From: Locusta migratoria
Taxonomy: Eukaryota; Arthropoda; Insecta; Orthoptera; Acrididae
Reading direction: 5' to 3'
Assembly: GCA_026315105.1 (NCBI GenBank)
Contig: CM048746.1
Coordinates: 644,895,898 to 644,959,897, forward strand
Length of the DNA stretch: 64,000 nucleotides
A model generated the notes under the pieces. It was not told the DNA's origin and searched no databases. It saw only the letters and a program-made list of their open reading frames with translations. Position 1 is the stretch's first letter; every line of letters starts with the position of its first letter. The translations under genes and the position numbers were made by a program. Positions 21,161 to 30,869 of this stretch are shown piece after piece.

Positions 21161-21640
21161 AAACTTGATTAAGTATTTACTAAAACGTAATGGTTACACC
21201 AAGAGGCACTTAACTGTTCACTCAAGTATAAATAGAATAAATTGAAAGGGCACTGAATAAAAAGAAACTCGCTCACGAAAACAAAATTAGGCCTACAAAC
21301 ACACGAATCATGAAATTTTAAATTACACTGTTTTACGGTTTTTTGAGGGTGATAGACTTTTTAAACCTAAACTACTACATGCAACGAGTGAAAAATAGAA
21401 GAATGGGTTTTAGATACGAGTTTTAGTCACTGTTTACAACGATTCGCGAGCGTTAAATTAGGCCTACAAATACGCGCTACAGGCGCGAGAAGAAAATTAC
21501 ACGTTTTACAACGTTTAACTTACTTAAAACTACGCTAATACTTCTACTAATGTAACAACACTTATGTTTATAATAACTTGAAACTTTTAAAAAAACTTAT
21601 AAACAAAGGCTTTGTGGTTATTTACGGCAACAAATATTAG
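21161..21640 (-). repeat. CR1 LINE 5' UTR with two related monomers
   Basis: Upstream of ORF1, two blocks share the motif AAATTAGGCCTACAAA followed about 30 bp later by AAATTACAC and GTTTTAC. They start near 21283 and 21455, giving a period of about 172 bp. Such tandem 5' UTR monomers often carry the internal promoter of LINEs, and that role is inferred here. No open frame is present. Confidence 0.5.
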
Positions 21641-21642
21641 GC

Positions 21643-21682
21643 GCATACGCCGAGGAGGTATTCTAACCTCCTTGACGTACGC
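21643..21682. mobile_element. Micro-palindrome insertion, older copy
   Basis: The core 21651-21674 reads CGAGGAGGT-ATTCT-AACCTCCTTG, an imperfect palindrome. Flanking 8-mers GCATACGC (21643-21650) and ACGTACGC (21675-21682) agree at six of eight bases, the two differences being transitions. It closely resembles the perfect palindrome in the Copia-2 LTR at 23965-23984. It may be a decayed insertion of the same tiny element. Confidence 0.5.
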
Positions 21683-21715
21683 GCGGGCACAGTGTTGCCA
21701 ACGTGAATTGTTCTG

Positions 21716-22072
21716 CCCTACAAACGATGCGATTTATTGGACCAATTCGTTGGTCACCCGATAAATTGGGCGGTTTTAGGCGCTACCCGACCAACTTTCC
21801 TTGTCGGCCGATTGGTTGTGCCTGACCACCCGATATCCGATTCCCCCACCACTTCACCCGACAAATTATACCATGTGTAACGCTTCCCGGCCAACTTCCT
21901 TGTCTGAGGTCGTCTGCACAGCGAACACCCGAAAACAAAAACAGTTTGACAAACAGACACCAGAACAGAGTGGCGCTGCGAGCAGATGGTTGGAATGTGT
22001 GTAGTTTGCTACCAATTGGTTGGTTAGTTGGACATATTGTTGATCGTACGATAAATTGGAGCGTGTGTAGGG
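21716..22072. mobile_element. Short DNA transposon (MITE) with imperfect terminal inverted repeats
   Basis: The left end CCCTACAAACGATGC-ATTTAT and the right end, read in reverse as CCCTACACACGCTCCAATTTAT, form terminal inverted repeats. The interior holds further repeats of GATAAATTGG and GACCAA type but no transposase frame. Target duplication is not clear, so the superfamily is open. Confidence 0.55.
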
Positions 22073-22099
22073 GCCTTGTTACCTTTTATTTTCTGCCTA

Positions 22100-22960
22100 A
22101 AGCCGGGTCCACACGCTACGATCTGTCTGCGCAAATATCTGCCCACACCTCATCAATCGTTGCGTGTGGACAGCACATTTGCGCAGATATGAGATGTGCG
22201 CAAACCTGAAAGTTGGAGTTGGAGATTTGAGCAAAATTGTTCAAATCTGTGGGTTCAAAACACATCTGTGCAGACAAGTTGGAACGTGTGGACAGGAGAT
22301 CGTTGCAAATCTGTGTCAGTGTATACTTCTATAGTGTGTTTACTATATTAACAGTGGATCAAAATGGCTGAGAACTGAAAATCCCAACTGGGAAATGAAC
22401 CACAGCTTATTGGCCACATATATAATGTAAAGTGAAGTAGGTGTACAGTGTTTCAAATGTATCTAAAACTATGACACTTTTATTTGTGTCTTGTTAGAAA
22501 GGAAGTCTACTTTACTTTCCTTCATGAAATCACACTTCAGGGCAGCGTAAATAGCTTCACAAGTGTTGGGGGTGATGTCACTCAATGCTTGAGAATTTTC
22601 TGTTGAAAATTCGAGTTTTTGTAGGTTCTTCCTGTGGCTGTGAATGTTAATGTAACTGTCAGCCGCTCATGTGGAGAAATTTATCTCCTCATACAAGTAA
22701 AGTAAAATCACATATGACAACTGCCTTCGTTTAAGCAACTATTGCCTAGACTATTTGGTCGTCTTTTCTGTTTATTGCCTTTTTTTCTGCAAACAGTGAT
22801 CCTAAGAAGATTTCCTCCATCACAGGCAAAAATAAACGTGCGAAAAAGAGTTTCTTTTTTCTCCGAAAGATGTCGGGCGCGAAAATTTGCAGCGATGTAA
22901 AGACCCTTCCACACGCAACAATTGGTGTGTGCAGACAGATCGTTGCGTGTGGACCCGGTT
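22100..22960. mobile_element. PIF/Harbinger-like DNA transposon with transposase remnant
   Basis: Termini AAGCCGGGTCCACACGC and, in reverse, AACCGGGTCCACACGCAACG are inverted repeats, flanked by TA (22098-22099, 22961-22962), which could also be read as a TAA/TTA-type 3-bp duplication. Both ends continue with GATCTGTCTGC. On the minus strand near 22660-22500 the translation gives RLTVTLTFTATGRTYKN and, after frameshifts, SPPTLVKLF, similar to the start of Harbinger (HARBI1-like) nucleases. Most of the transposase is missing. Non-autonomous. Confidence 0.65.
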
Positions 22961-23093
22961 TACAACTGTCTTCCTGCATGTACACTATCTGCTCTTTTAG
23001 ACTGCACACATTTGGAATTTCTGTATGCAATTTTAAATTACAATTTTTGCAATTTTTACAATGACTATGTAGCACAATTATTAAGAGAAAATT

Positions 23094-23310
23094 CTATAAT
23101 CTTAGAAACTCCAGTTGTAGGCAATTTTTGCCATACACAGCATTTAAAGGTAAACGTGAATCGTGCCTGCACATGTGTAATAGCCTCTTCTTTTTTCCGT
23201 TTGCAACTGGTGTTCTTCCTTTAAACCAGTTTTCATCGTAGTATATACAAGTTTCCTCCTTCTGGCTTCGATCTCTTCCACTTACGGTTTTATTTTTCTT
23301 GCACATAAGG
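23094..23310 (-). pseudogene. Possible DDE transposase remnant
   Basis: The open frame contains EETCIYYDENWFKGRTPVAN, then GKKKRLLHMCRHDSRLPLNA. A Y-x-D-E-T/N-W-F motif followed by a G-K-x-K-R-L hydrophobic strand recalls the second catalytic Asp block of IS630/Tc1-type transposases. No other block could be placed with confidence, and neighbouring frames have stops. The assignment is tentative. Confidence 0.3.
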
Positions 23311-23775
23311 TGTTAACAGCACTTAGCGGTGTCATTTCTTTAATTGGTAACGTCTTGAGTCAGTGCGATGGATTTATACAGTCTCGCTGTACATTAGGTA
23401 CCAGACCTAATTCGGCGATATCTGTATCTGTAAGCATTGTGCAGAATAATGTTCTGGATTGGGAGAAATATGTTTCTCCTGCTTTAATGTAGTTCTTCTT
23501 TGTAATACTTACATCTCCCTTGCTGGCGTCAGTATTACGAATGTCCACGTAATTTACAGTAGGCAGTTCAAACTAAAAGCTGATAGAACATAATGTATAA
23601 GCTTTTCTCGGTCTTTAGTGTCTGGGAGATTTAGGTACCTGTACACATGTCAATTTTCGGGTATCCATATTATCCCGGTAAACAAATTGCAGGACACTAT
23701 TAAAGACTACACGACAGCTGATCTGTAGGTAATTCACATGGAGGAAATCTCCACACTATACAGGGACGCACTTTG
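23311..23775. other. No gene recognised
   Basis: A 62-codon frame on the minus strand (23360-23548) has no recognised motif; it could be more of the transposase remnant next to it. The target repeat of Copia-2, CTTTG at 23771-23775, ends the interval. Confidence 0.4.
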
Positions 23776-24032
23776 TGTTAAATTTTATCACAAATAACAC
23801 GGTTTCCACCATTAAAAAGTAACATTGATTTATTTTTAAGCATAACATTAAGACACACAAGACTCCACAACAACACAGGCTGGTGCCTAGCAACGCAATA
23901 GTGTTTTGTTTACAGCAAAGATTATAGAACAACACATCTCTGGTGTCAGAGAGTTAAAGTCAAGCAAGGAGGTTAACCTCCTTGAAGTCAAGTTATTAAA
24001 TACAATCGTATATAAAACACAAAACTTTAACA
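23776..24032 (-). repeat. Copia-2 3' LTR, carrying a palindromic insertion
   Basis: 257 bp, 28 bp longer than its partner because of the insertion at 23965-23992. Otherwise it is nearly identical to 28169-28397. Confidence 0.9.
23957..23992. mobile_element. Micro-palindrome insertion in the Copia-2 LTR
   Basis: A perfect 20-bp palindrome CAAGGAGGTTAACCTCCTTG (23965-23984) is flanked by a direct repeat AAGTCAAG (23957-23964 and 23985-23992). The partner LTR has a single AAGTCAAG and no palindrome, so this is an insertion with an 8-bp target duplication, the duplication size typical of hAT transposases. It is too small to code for anything. Confidence 0.75.
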
Positions 24033-24086
24033 ATCCCCCTTATTTAATAACTTACACAGTCACATATAATTGCACAACCGTCGTAA

Positions 24087-25307
24087 TCAGACAGCAAATA
24101 ATGGCTTTGTTAATATATCTGTCAGCTGATCAGCTGTGTTTACCCTTGAAATTATTATTTTACCATCTGCAACTAGCTCTCGAACAAAGAAGTGTCTGAG
24201 ATGGATATGTTTTGTCCATCTCTGAAATTCAGGATTGAGTGTCAGTCGAACAGCTGCTTCATTGTCCACTCGTAGATAAGGTTTTGACTCCTTTAGCTGC
24301 CCAAGTTCAATTAAAAGTCTCTTGGCCCAAACAATTTCTAGTGCCGCTTCACTGGTTGCTACAAATTCAGCTTCTGTAGTAGAAATCGCAACTGATGTTT
24401 GTCGCTGACTCAACCAACTGACAGGTGCACCACTGTACAAACAAAGAACACCAGAGGTAGATCGCCCAGTCTTTAAATCACGTCCATGAACAGCATCACT
24501 GAAGCATTCAAGAATGCATTTGTCTTTGCCACTTTGGAAAATAACTCCATAGTCGTACGTGCCTCTCAAATAGCGAAATATTCTTTTCACTCGTATTACA
24601 TACTGCTCAGTTGGACTTTTAAAACTTCTAGATGCTACTCCAACAGCATATCCTATGTCTGGTCTTGTCCCACACATCAAGTACATCAAGGATCCAACCT
24701 CTTGCCTGTAAGGATATTCAGTGTTGACAGAACTCCCTTCCACATTGTCATCCTTGGTAATTGGACTTGTAACAGCTCTGCAGTCACTCATGCCAAAACG
24801 TTCCATAACCTTCTCGACATAGTGAGTCTGACTAACTTGAATAGAACCATCTACTTTTCTCTCAATTTCCAGTCCTAAGAAATATGATGCAGGGCTTGAT
24901 TTAATCTTGAATTCTCTCTCAAGATCTTCAATGAACTTCTTAAGTTCACTATCACTGTTTGCTGCAATTAAGCCATCATCAACATAGAGTACAAAGAAAA
25001 TTTTGGAAGAACCTTTCTCTCTTGTAAAAAGGCAGGGATCAGCTTCACTTCTCTTAAATCCTAATTTCAAAATGTAATTAGTGAATCTCTCATTCCAGCA
25101 ATGGGGTGCCTGTTTTAGACCATACAAACTTTTCATTAACTGACAACCTTTTCCAGAACCATCATTATAATCTTCAGGCTGTGTCATAAATATTGTTTCC
25201 TTCAGGTCTCCATAAAGAAAAGCAGTAGTCACATCTATCTGTGCAATATTCGTTTTCTCCTGGGCTGCAACACCGAGAAATGTTCGAATAGTAGACATCT
25301 TTGTCAC
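24087..25307 (-). CDS. Copia-2 reverse transcriptase and RNase H (406 codons, open)
   Basis: Opens inside the RT with AQIDVTTAFLYGDLKETIFM (motif A, Asp), then KSLYGLKQAPHCWNERF, then FFVLYVDDGLIAA with the Y-V-D-D catalytic motif and SPASYFLGLEIER. RNase H follows: ECFSDAVHGRDLKTGRSTSG (Asp, normally D-x-D-W-A-G), AISTTEAEFVATSEAALE (Glu), YLRVDNEAAV (Asp), and ends VNTADQLTDILTKPL. Catalytic residues are present. The N-terminal part of the RT lies upstream in another frame, so no complete enzyme is made. It ends a few bases from the 3' LTR. Confidence 0.88.
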   Translation of the reverse strand: MTKMSTIRTFLGVAAQEKTNIAQIDVTTAFLYGDLKETIFMTQPEDYNDGSGKGCQLMKSLYGLKQAPHCWNERFTNYILKLGFKRSEADPCLFTREKGSSKIFFVLYVDDGLIAANSDSELKKFIEDLEREFKIKSSPASYFLGLEIERKVDGSIQVSQTHYVEKVMERFGMSDCRAVTSPITKDDNVEGSSVNTEYPYRQEVGSLMYLMCGTRPDIGYAVGVASRSFKSPTEQYVIRVKRIFRYLRGTYDYGVIFQSGKDKCILECFSDAVHGRDLKTGRSTSGVLCLYSGAPVSWLSQRQTSVAISTTEAEFVATSEAALEIVWAKRLLIELGQLKESKPYLRVDNEAAVRLTLNPEFQRWTKHIHLRHFFVRELVADGKIIISRVNTADQLTDILTKPLFAV

Positions 25308-25585
25308 AGGGCTGAAAGTTTATTCATAATCAATCCCTTTCTTTTGAGAAAATCCCTTGATAACCAGTCTAGCTTTAAATCTCACAACTGACCCATTTGT
25401 CTTCAACTTGTAAACCCATTTACAAGGAATTGTTCTCCTTCCAGAAGGTAAATCTACTAAAGTCCAAGTTCCATTCTCTTAATGTGCTGCCATTTCTTGA
25501 TCCATGGCTGATTTCCATTCATCTTGTTGACTTGACTTCATAGCTTTAAAATATGGTTCTGGTTCCTCTGAGGTCATTAACTGCA
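25308..25585 (-). pseudogene. Copia-2 reverse transcriptase, N-terminal part
   Basis: In broken frames the minus strand contains the Copia RT entry: a KSSQQDEWKSAMDQEMAA-like stretch near 25530-25490 and RLVIKGFSQKKG near 25370-25340, which is the K-A-R-L-V-A-K-G-F-x-Q motif. A stop near 25481 and a frameshift before 25307 separate it from the catalytic part. Confidence 0.7.
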
Positions 25586-26680
25586 TTATCTTGCATAGTC
25601 TTGAAACCTTTTAGGACATTTTAAAGTTGAACAGTCACGCAGCAGTGGTCTAATTAATTCCATGTCAGATTGTTCTAATACATCTTCAATTTCATTGTGT
25701 AAATCATCATAACTGCAGAAATCATTTTCTCTTGCAAAACTTGATTCCATTTTGTTCTCACTTTCTTGTAAAGATTCTTGAGACTTCTGCTGAGAAAAAT
25801 CAAGGTCCACAGGAACTACTGGAGTTTCATTTTGCATAATTTTCTCTTCAAAAACAACATCACGTGATCTCATCAGCTGACGTTTTTCTTCACACCAGAT
25901 TCGATACCCATCATCGTGGTCATAGCCAATCAGAATCCCTTTTACTGCTTTTCGATCCATTTACACCCTTAGCTGTTTTGGGACATGAACATAACATTTA
26001 GATCCTACTACACGCAGATGCTTCAAACCAGGCTTCTTTCCATACCATAGTTCGTATGGAGACATCCCTTCAATACTAGAAGGCCCCGTTCGATTAAGAA
26101 TGTATGCTGCAGAATTTATCATTTCAGCCCAAAATGACTGAGGAATGTTTTCATGAGCATGCATCATAGCCCTGGCAGTTTCAACAAGAGTACAATTTTC
26201 CCTTTCGGTGCACCCATTTTGCTGCAGAGTGTATGGCATAGTAAAACGTTGAATTATGCCCTCCTTCTGTAGAATCTCCCTTGTCTGTTCATTGTTGAAT
26301 TCTTCTCCGTTATCACTTAAGAGGTTTTTAATTGTATGCCCAGCAGTCTTTGTTTCATTTATAAATTGTCTTAATTTATTAGGAACTTCTGATTTTTCCT
26401 TGACAAAGTAAACAGTACGAAATTTACTGTAGTCGTCTTTGAACAAGACAAAATAGCGATACCCAGACATGGACTTCTGAAAGGGGCCGCAGACATCCAT
26501 ATGAATCAGCTCTCCTGTTTCAGAGGCTCTCTTCCGAGTACCAAATGGAAGTCGATGTTCTTTGCCATAAACACAACCTTCACAGAGTTCAGAATCCAGT
26601 CCCACATTTATGCCTAACATCTTAGAGATCAGCATCTTGACATGTCGCTTATTTTGGTGTCCAAATCTTTCACGATACAA
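25586..26680 (-). pseudogene. Copia-2 integrase
   Basis: Two pieces in one frame, separated by a single stop near 25959. The zinc domain shows RFGHQNKRH and CEGCVYGK; the core has ELIHMDVCGPF (Asp), NLLSDNGEEF (Asp) and QNGCTERENC, where the Glu is present although the usual N-R-T after it reads E-N-C. LKHLRVVGSKCYVHVPKQ and then VKGILIGYDHDDGYRIW form the C-terminal module. A second stop near 26691 separates it from protease. Only point nonsense changes disable it. Confidence 0.85.
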
Positions 26681-26692
26681 CTGCGGTAAGTT

Positions 26693-27205
26693 TTATTGGC
26701 TGATTTCATTTACTTCAGCAGGAATAGGAGGTTTAAGACTTCTTATCATTAATTTAAATAGTCTTCCATAACGATCACGAATACCAATTAGTTTAGTGAC
26801 CTTACCAATTTTAAAATAACACCTTTCTGCTGTGGATAAAAATGTACTTTTTGGATTTTTATCTTGTGCTGATAAGACAGAAAACAGATTCTTTTTAATT
26901 TTTGGTACATACCACACATCAGTCAAAGTGATTTTGTGCCACTTTCCATTTACTGCTGCTTCCATTTCTATGGTACCCTTGCCAACAGCCTCGACAGTAT
27001 CACCATCTGCTGATGTAATTGTATGTGATGTAGAAAATGGTTCAAACGTCTTGAAGAAATTGTTTGTATTGGTAATATGACTTGTTGCACCATTGTCCAC
27101 AAACCAGCTACCAGTATCACACTCAGATGACCTAACAACAGATGTTTCAGCAAAGAGAATCATATTCGTTGAGTTAGGTTTATGTGGAGTTTCAGCTTCA
27201 GACAC
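26693..27205 (-). pseudogene. Copia-2 protease
   Basis: Contains DTGSWFVDNGATSHIT, the retropepsin motif, here D-N-G instead of D-S/T-G, keeping the catalytic Asp. VEAVGKGTIEMEA and LTDVWYVPKIKKNLFSV are the flap region and the C-terminal V-x-Y-V-P-x-x-x-x-N-L-x-S motif of Copia proteases. It is in the same frame as the nucleocapsid, separated by one stop at about 27243. Confidence 0.85.
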
Positions 27206-27244
27206 ACAACCTTTTTGTGGCTTTTGTGGTCGACCATCTGCAAT

Positions 27245-28010
27245 CTATTTCCAACATTTCTTAATTACATGATTTGGCTTCTTACAGTAATGACAAACAA
27301 TTTTCTTTTTCCCCTGTGGTTGCTTAGAAATTTGTTTAGATGAGTTACTTGTAAGTGCCTCTTGAGATGTAAAATCTCCTCCTTTACTTGACAAGGGTTT
27401 CTCATATGCACAGAGTTGAGTAGTCAAGTTGTCAACAGTCCTATCAGTTTTTGACATAAGCATCCAACTTGATTTAAATGAAAAATACTCATCTGGTAGA
27501 GTGCCTAAAATCTTGCAAATTAAAAATAAATCAGGTAATTCTGGATTATTTCCTACATCTTTAGCCATTTCTTGCTTCAAATCATTCCACATATTTTTCA
27601 GCTTTGATATGAGTTGCTACATCATCATTTGAATGTTTCACAAATACAAAAAATCGTAAACAAAGATCATAAACTTTATCTTCAGAAACACCATCAAATA
27701 ATTTTTGCAGTTCTGCCCACACTTCACGAGAAGTATTAAGACGCATTATTTTCTGCAATGTTTCTTCTGTCATATTAGTAGTCAACACAATCAAAGCATT
27801 GCTGTCAGCCTTAAGATAATTATTTAATGTACTCTTATATGTTTCTTTTTCTTGTGCTGTAGCGCTTTCTGCAGGTTTAACCAACCTACCTTCAATGACA
27901 TCAAGTGCTCCAGGAATACCACGTAAACACACATTTCCTTTATACTTCCATGTATTCCAGTTTGAATGCCCTTCAAGTAAACCAATGCTGATCACTCTAG
28001 TCGAATCCAT
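27245..28010 (-). pseudogene. Copia-2 gag
   Basis: The frame starting MDSTRVISIGLLEGHSNWNT (28010-27582) carries the N-terminal Copia gag motif L-x-G-x-N-W-x-x-W-K and LNTSREVWAELQKLFDG. It is shifted near 27590 into 27245-27592, which contains LICKILGTLPDEYFSFKSSW and the zinc knuckle CHYCKKPNHVIKKC (C-x2-C-x4-H-x4-C). Together they cover a full-size gag. The start codon lies about 140 bp inside the primer site. Confidence 0.85.
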
Positions 28011-28150
28011 ATTCGAAATTCACAAACTGAATCCACACGTAATCTACTATACGAAAGTCACAGTACGTTAATTTCGAAGTTTTCACTTTATTCACATATG
28101 GAAAAATACGCAAACTGTGTGTCTTCAAATGCCTTAAATTCCACAATAGT

Positions 28151-28168
28151 GTGCCTGGGCCCATAACC
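28151..28168 (-). other. Copia-2 primer-binding site
   Basis: Directly next to the 5' LTR, the element's strand reads GGTTATGGGCCCAGGCAC, complementary to the anticodon-loop half of initiator tRNA-Met, as in classical Copia. It would prime minus-strand cDNA synthesis. Confidence 0.85.
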
Positions 28169-28397
28169 TGTTAAATTTTATCACAAATAACACGGTTTCC
28201 ACCATTAAAAAGAAACATTGATTTATTTTTAAGCATAACATTAAGACACACAAGATTGCACAACAACACAGGCTGGTGCCTAGCAACGCAATAGTGATTT
28301 GTTTATAGCAAAGATTATAGAACAACACATCTCTGGTGTCAGAGAGTTAAAGTCAAGTTATTAAATACAATTGTATAGAAAACACAAAACTTTAACA
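28169..28397 (-). repeat. Copia-2 5' LTR
   Basis: 229 bp, TG-to-CA ends on the element's strand, partner of 23776-24032, lacking the palindromic insertion. It abuts the primer-binding site. Confidence 0.9.
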
Positions 28398-28402
28398 CTT
28401 TG

Positions 28403-30869
28403 CAGATACCGTTTGTTCTCGTTTAAAACACTTAAATAATCTTGCACAGGGTCAAAAGCATTATCCAGCTGTTAATTGTATATTGTAGCCTCCAGCCATG
28501 TTCTTGGTTCAAAATAGAAGTAAAAGTCTCTCGCAGACATCTGTACTTACACTTTATAAAATATATAAGTGATTACCGATAACTCTGTTCACACTAGGGC
28601 TCGTGATTTGACATACAAATTTATTATATATTGTCACTCAATTCGATGTCAACCACGTTATTTCATCTACCTACACTATATTATCATTGTCCACAATCAC
28701 GTTGCTGTTCCTGTACAGTCTCCTTCCATTCAAAAGTCTTGGTTGGTTGGTGTGACCAAGGTACTCACACATCTCCACTTTGTTAAAAATTCCTGGAATA
28801 TCCTGTGTGATGTCCAAATACATTTTGTACTTTGGCTGAGTAGATTGGTCAAAGTCCGATTACTTAAAAGAATCAACGCATATCCTTATTTGATCAGATA
28901 GTTCGTGACTTGGCTGGAGGTCCCTGTCAGGAAATCTCTGTCTAAATCTGTGATATGGCAACGATGTGCGATTGGCAGCATATGTCTCACTCTCATGTTA
29001 ACTGTACCAAGCACGTAGTAGCTGCTGCTTTTAAGAGAAGGTCCTGCTTCTGTGCCTTGTTTTTCTTCCTGTCGAATTGGATTAATTATGAGTACCGTAA
29101 CTGGTACGTTTTGTGGCATTTTCTGGTATTATTGTAACTTGCAGAAGTGACAAAGGAACGTTGGTTAATTACGTGAGCAGCTTTTTTGCTTGTCAGTTAT
29201 CGTATTATTGTTATTTACACCAAATTTGCCCTAAATCAGTAATCGAACATACTGTTACTAATTATTTGGTTGTAAGACCTAGACTGCTCCCATGTAATGA
29301 CATTCGATTTCAATTGTTTGTGTCATTCTCCCACAGACTGCCCCTTCTCTACGTCACACAGGGACGATATTCACAATGAAGGTGTGTAAGTAAAACACCC
29401 TCCACTTTCTACCAGTTGCCGCCTTGCTCAGTGATTATTTACGATGTTAAAAGCAGATATTATTGCCCTGATAAAATTTTATTGCGACGGATAACGACTT
29501 TTTACACACAAAAGACTGCAGCAACTGATAGTATACCAGTGGCAGTTCCCTTACTAGATGAAATTACCCAATTTGTATTCTCGCAATTCCCCATTAAATA
29601 TTCTCACTCTCTTTTTAATAATTAATTAAGCATAAATGGGACTCAGAATTTCATAAAAACAACTAGAGACGAAATGTTTCACTATTTACACAAGTTTATT
29701 AACAAATTCACTGTACATCTCCCTATCATCATTTTAAGACCCAAAATACAAAATATTCCTTCATTAAATGTATCATCTATGGATTAAGACAAGGATCGTA
29801 ACCTTACATTCATACCATACATTCTTTACTCTCACAAACTGCAGCCACATGGCTATGCACAACATTCCCAAGTCTCGACAAAGAAAAAATCCCCTGAAAT
29901 TATCCAAATACCGATATTCAAACATTGCCCTCACCCATACAACATTTCTAAGCAGTTCCCTTCACATAATTTGGATTAGGGCTGTTTAACCACGATATCC
30001 CTTTGTGCACTGCCTCTCCCTGTGCTCAACATATCTCACGTGAGCCAAACTCATGTTAATCTAATTAAAACCCCCATAAAATTTACTAAAAACCACTTCT
30101 GCTAAGCTTCCCATTATACAAAATCATTTCTCCGCTGAAATAAAGACAGAATTAACACAACCAACACATTTCCTGACACTTTACCACAGAGGCCATCATA
30201 CTCAAATCCTTCCTCTTCGACAGCCGCAAACGTTCTCCCTGTCATGGCCGCTCCCCGTCCTAACCGACCCTCCCATTCAAGTTCACGAGTAGCCGCGCCC
30301 TCATTGGCTGGTGATCTAACGGGACCTTCTGCCAACCTCCGAATTCTGAAGGAACTCGAAAGTGGCAGCCACGTGACCATCTGATCCCCAAGGAAACCTC
30401 TCTGTCACACCCCAAAACTAAAGTTGGCAAACCTATCGAGTGTTCTGCATCTCTGCCTTCCCAGCCGCAGCATCATGCACACTTACAGACCCTCACACAC
30501 ACAATCACATAGGGTATAAGAGGAGTTGGGTACTGTGGAGCAAAGCTCCTTATGTGAGCAGCGGTCACTTATTTGTCCTGCAATAACAATTTTAATAAAT
30601 AAAAAAACATTCTTGTTTACACCTAGTACATTCCCCATTACAGTGGCACTAAAGGCCAAGCACACTTTTACGAAATTATAGTCAGATGAAAGTGACGTAC
30701 ACTGTAGTATACAATGATTTAATGGATTGATACTACAGTATCGTTTCAGGTGATATAGGCCTACATGCAGCTGTGGAAACGACGTTTCATGTGAAAAAAA
30801 AATTTCCTTGATACTTTGTGTATGTGCTGCTAGAAAAAGCGAATAATCACTAGAGATAGATAAATTTCT
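28403..30869. other. No gene recognised; one CpG-rich patch
   Basis: Short frames on both strands show no known motif. The patch 30180-30400 is richer in G+C and CpG and holds an ATTGG (inverted CCAAT) near 30304 and a CACGTG E-box near 30369. It could be a promoter-like island or the end of an unrecognised repeat; no gene is visible on either side. Confidence 0.4.

Larger units (their letters stand above)
5325..21260 (-). mobile_element. CR1-type LINE, nearly full length, split by nested insertions
   Basis: Minus-strand LINE pieces appear in collinear order: 5' UTR and ORF1 at 21260-20351, ORF1 end at 19830-19560, ORF2 start at 19594-19415, then endonuclease, RT and C-terminus from 8465 to 5325. 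The gaps are filled by a solo Gypsy LTR (19831-20345), a complete Copia element (8466-19414) and a SINE (6325-6506). Subtracting these leaves roughly 4.2 kb, a normal CR1 length. The clade call rests on ORF1, which pairs a PHD-like zinc finger with an SGNH esterase, a combination described for CR1 elements, and on the ORF2 endonuclease-RT. All genes carry stops or frameshifts. The 3' end is placed near 5325, where the terminal motif ends. Confidence 0.8.
23776..28397 (-). mobile_element. Copia-2: complete Ty1/Copia retrotransposon
   Basis: LTRs at 23776-24032 and 28169-28397 start TGTTAAA and end TTTAACA, with a perfect 5-bp target repeat CTTTG on both sides (23771-23775, 28398-28402). The element's strand reads LTR, initiator-Met primer site, gag, protease, integrase, RT, RNase H, purine tract (AAGGGGGAT next to 24033), LTR. 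The LTRs differ at about 7 bases plus one 28-bp insertion, so the element is younger than Copia-1. Gag-C, protease and integrase share one frame broken by three stops; two frameshifts complete the damage. Confidence 0.92.
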
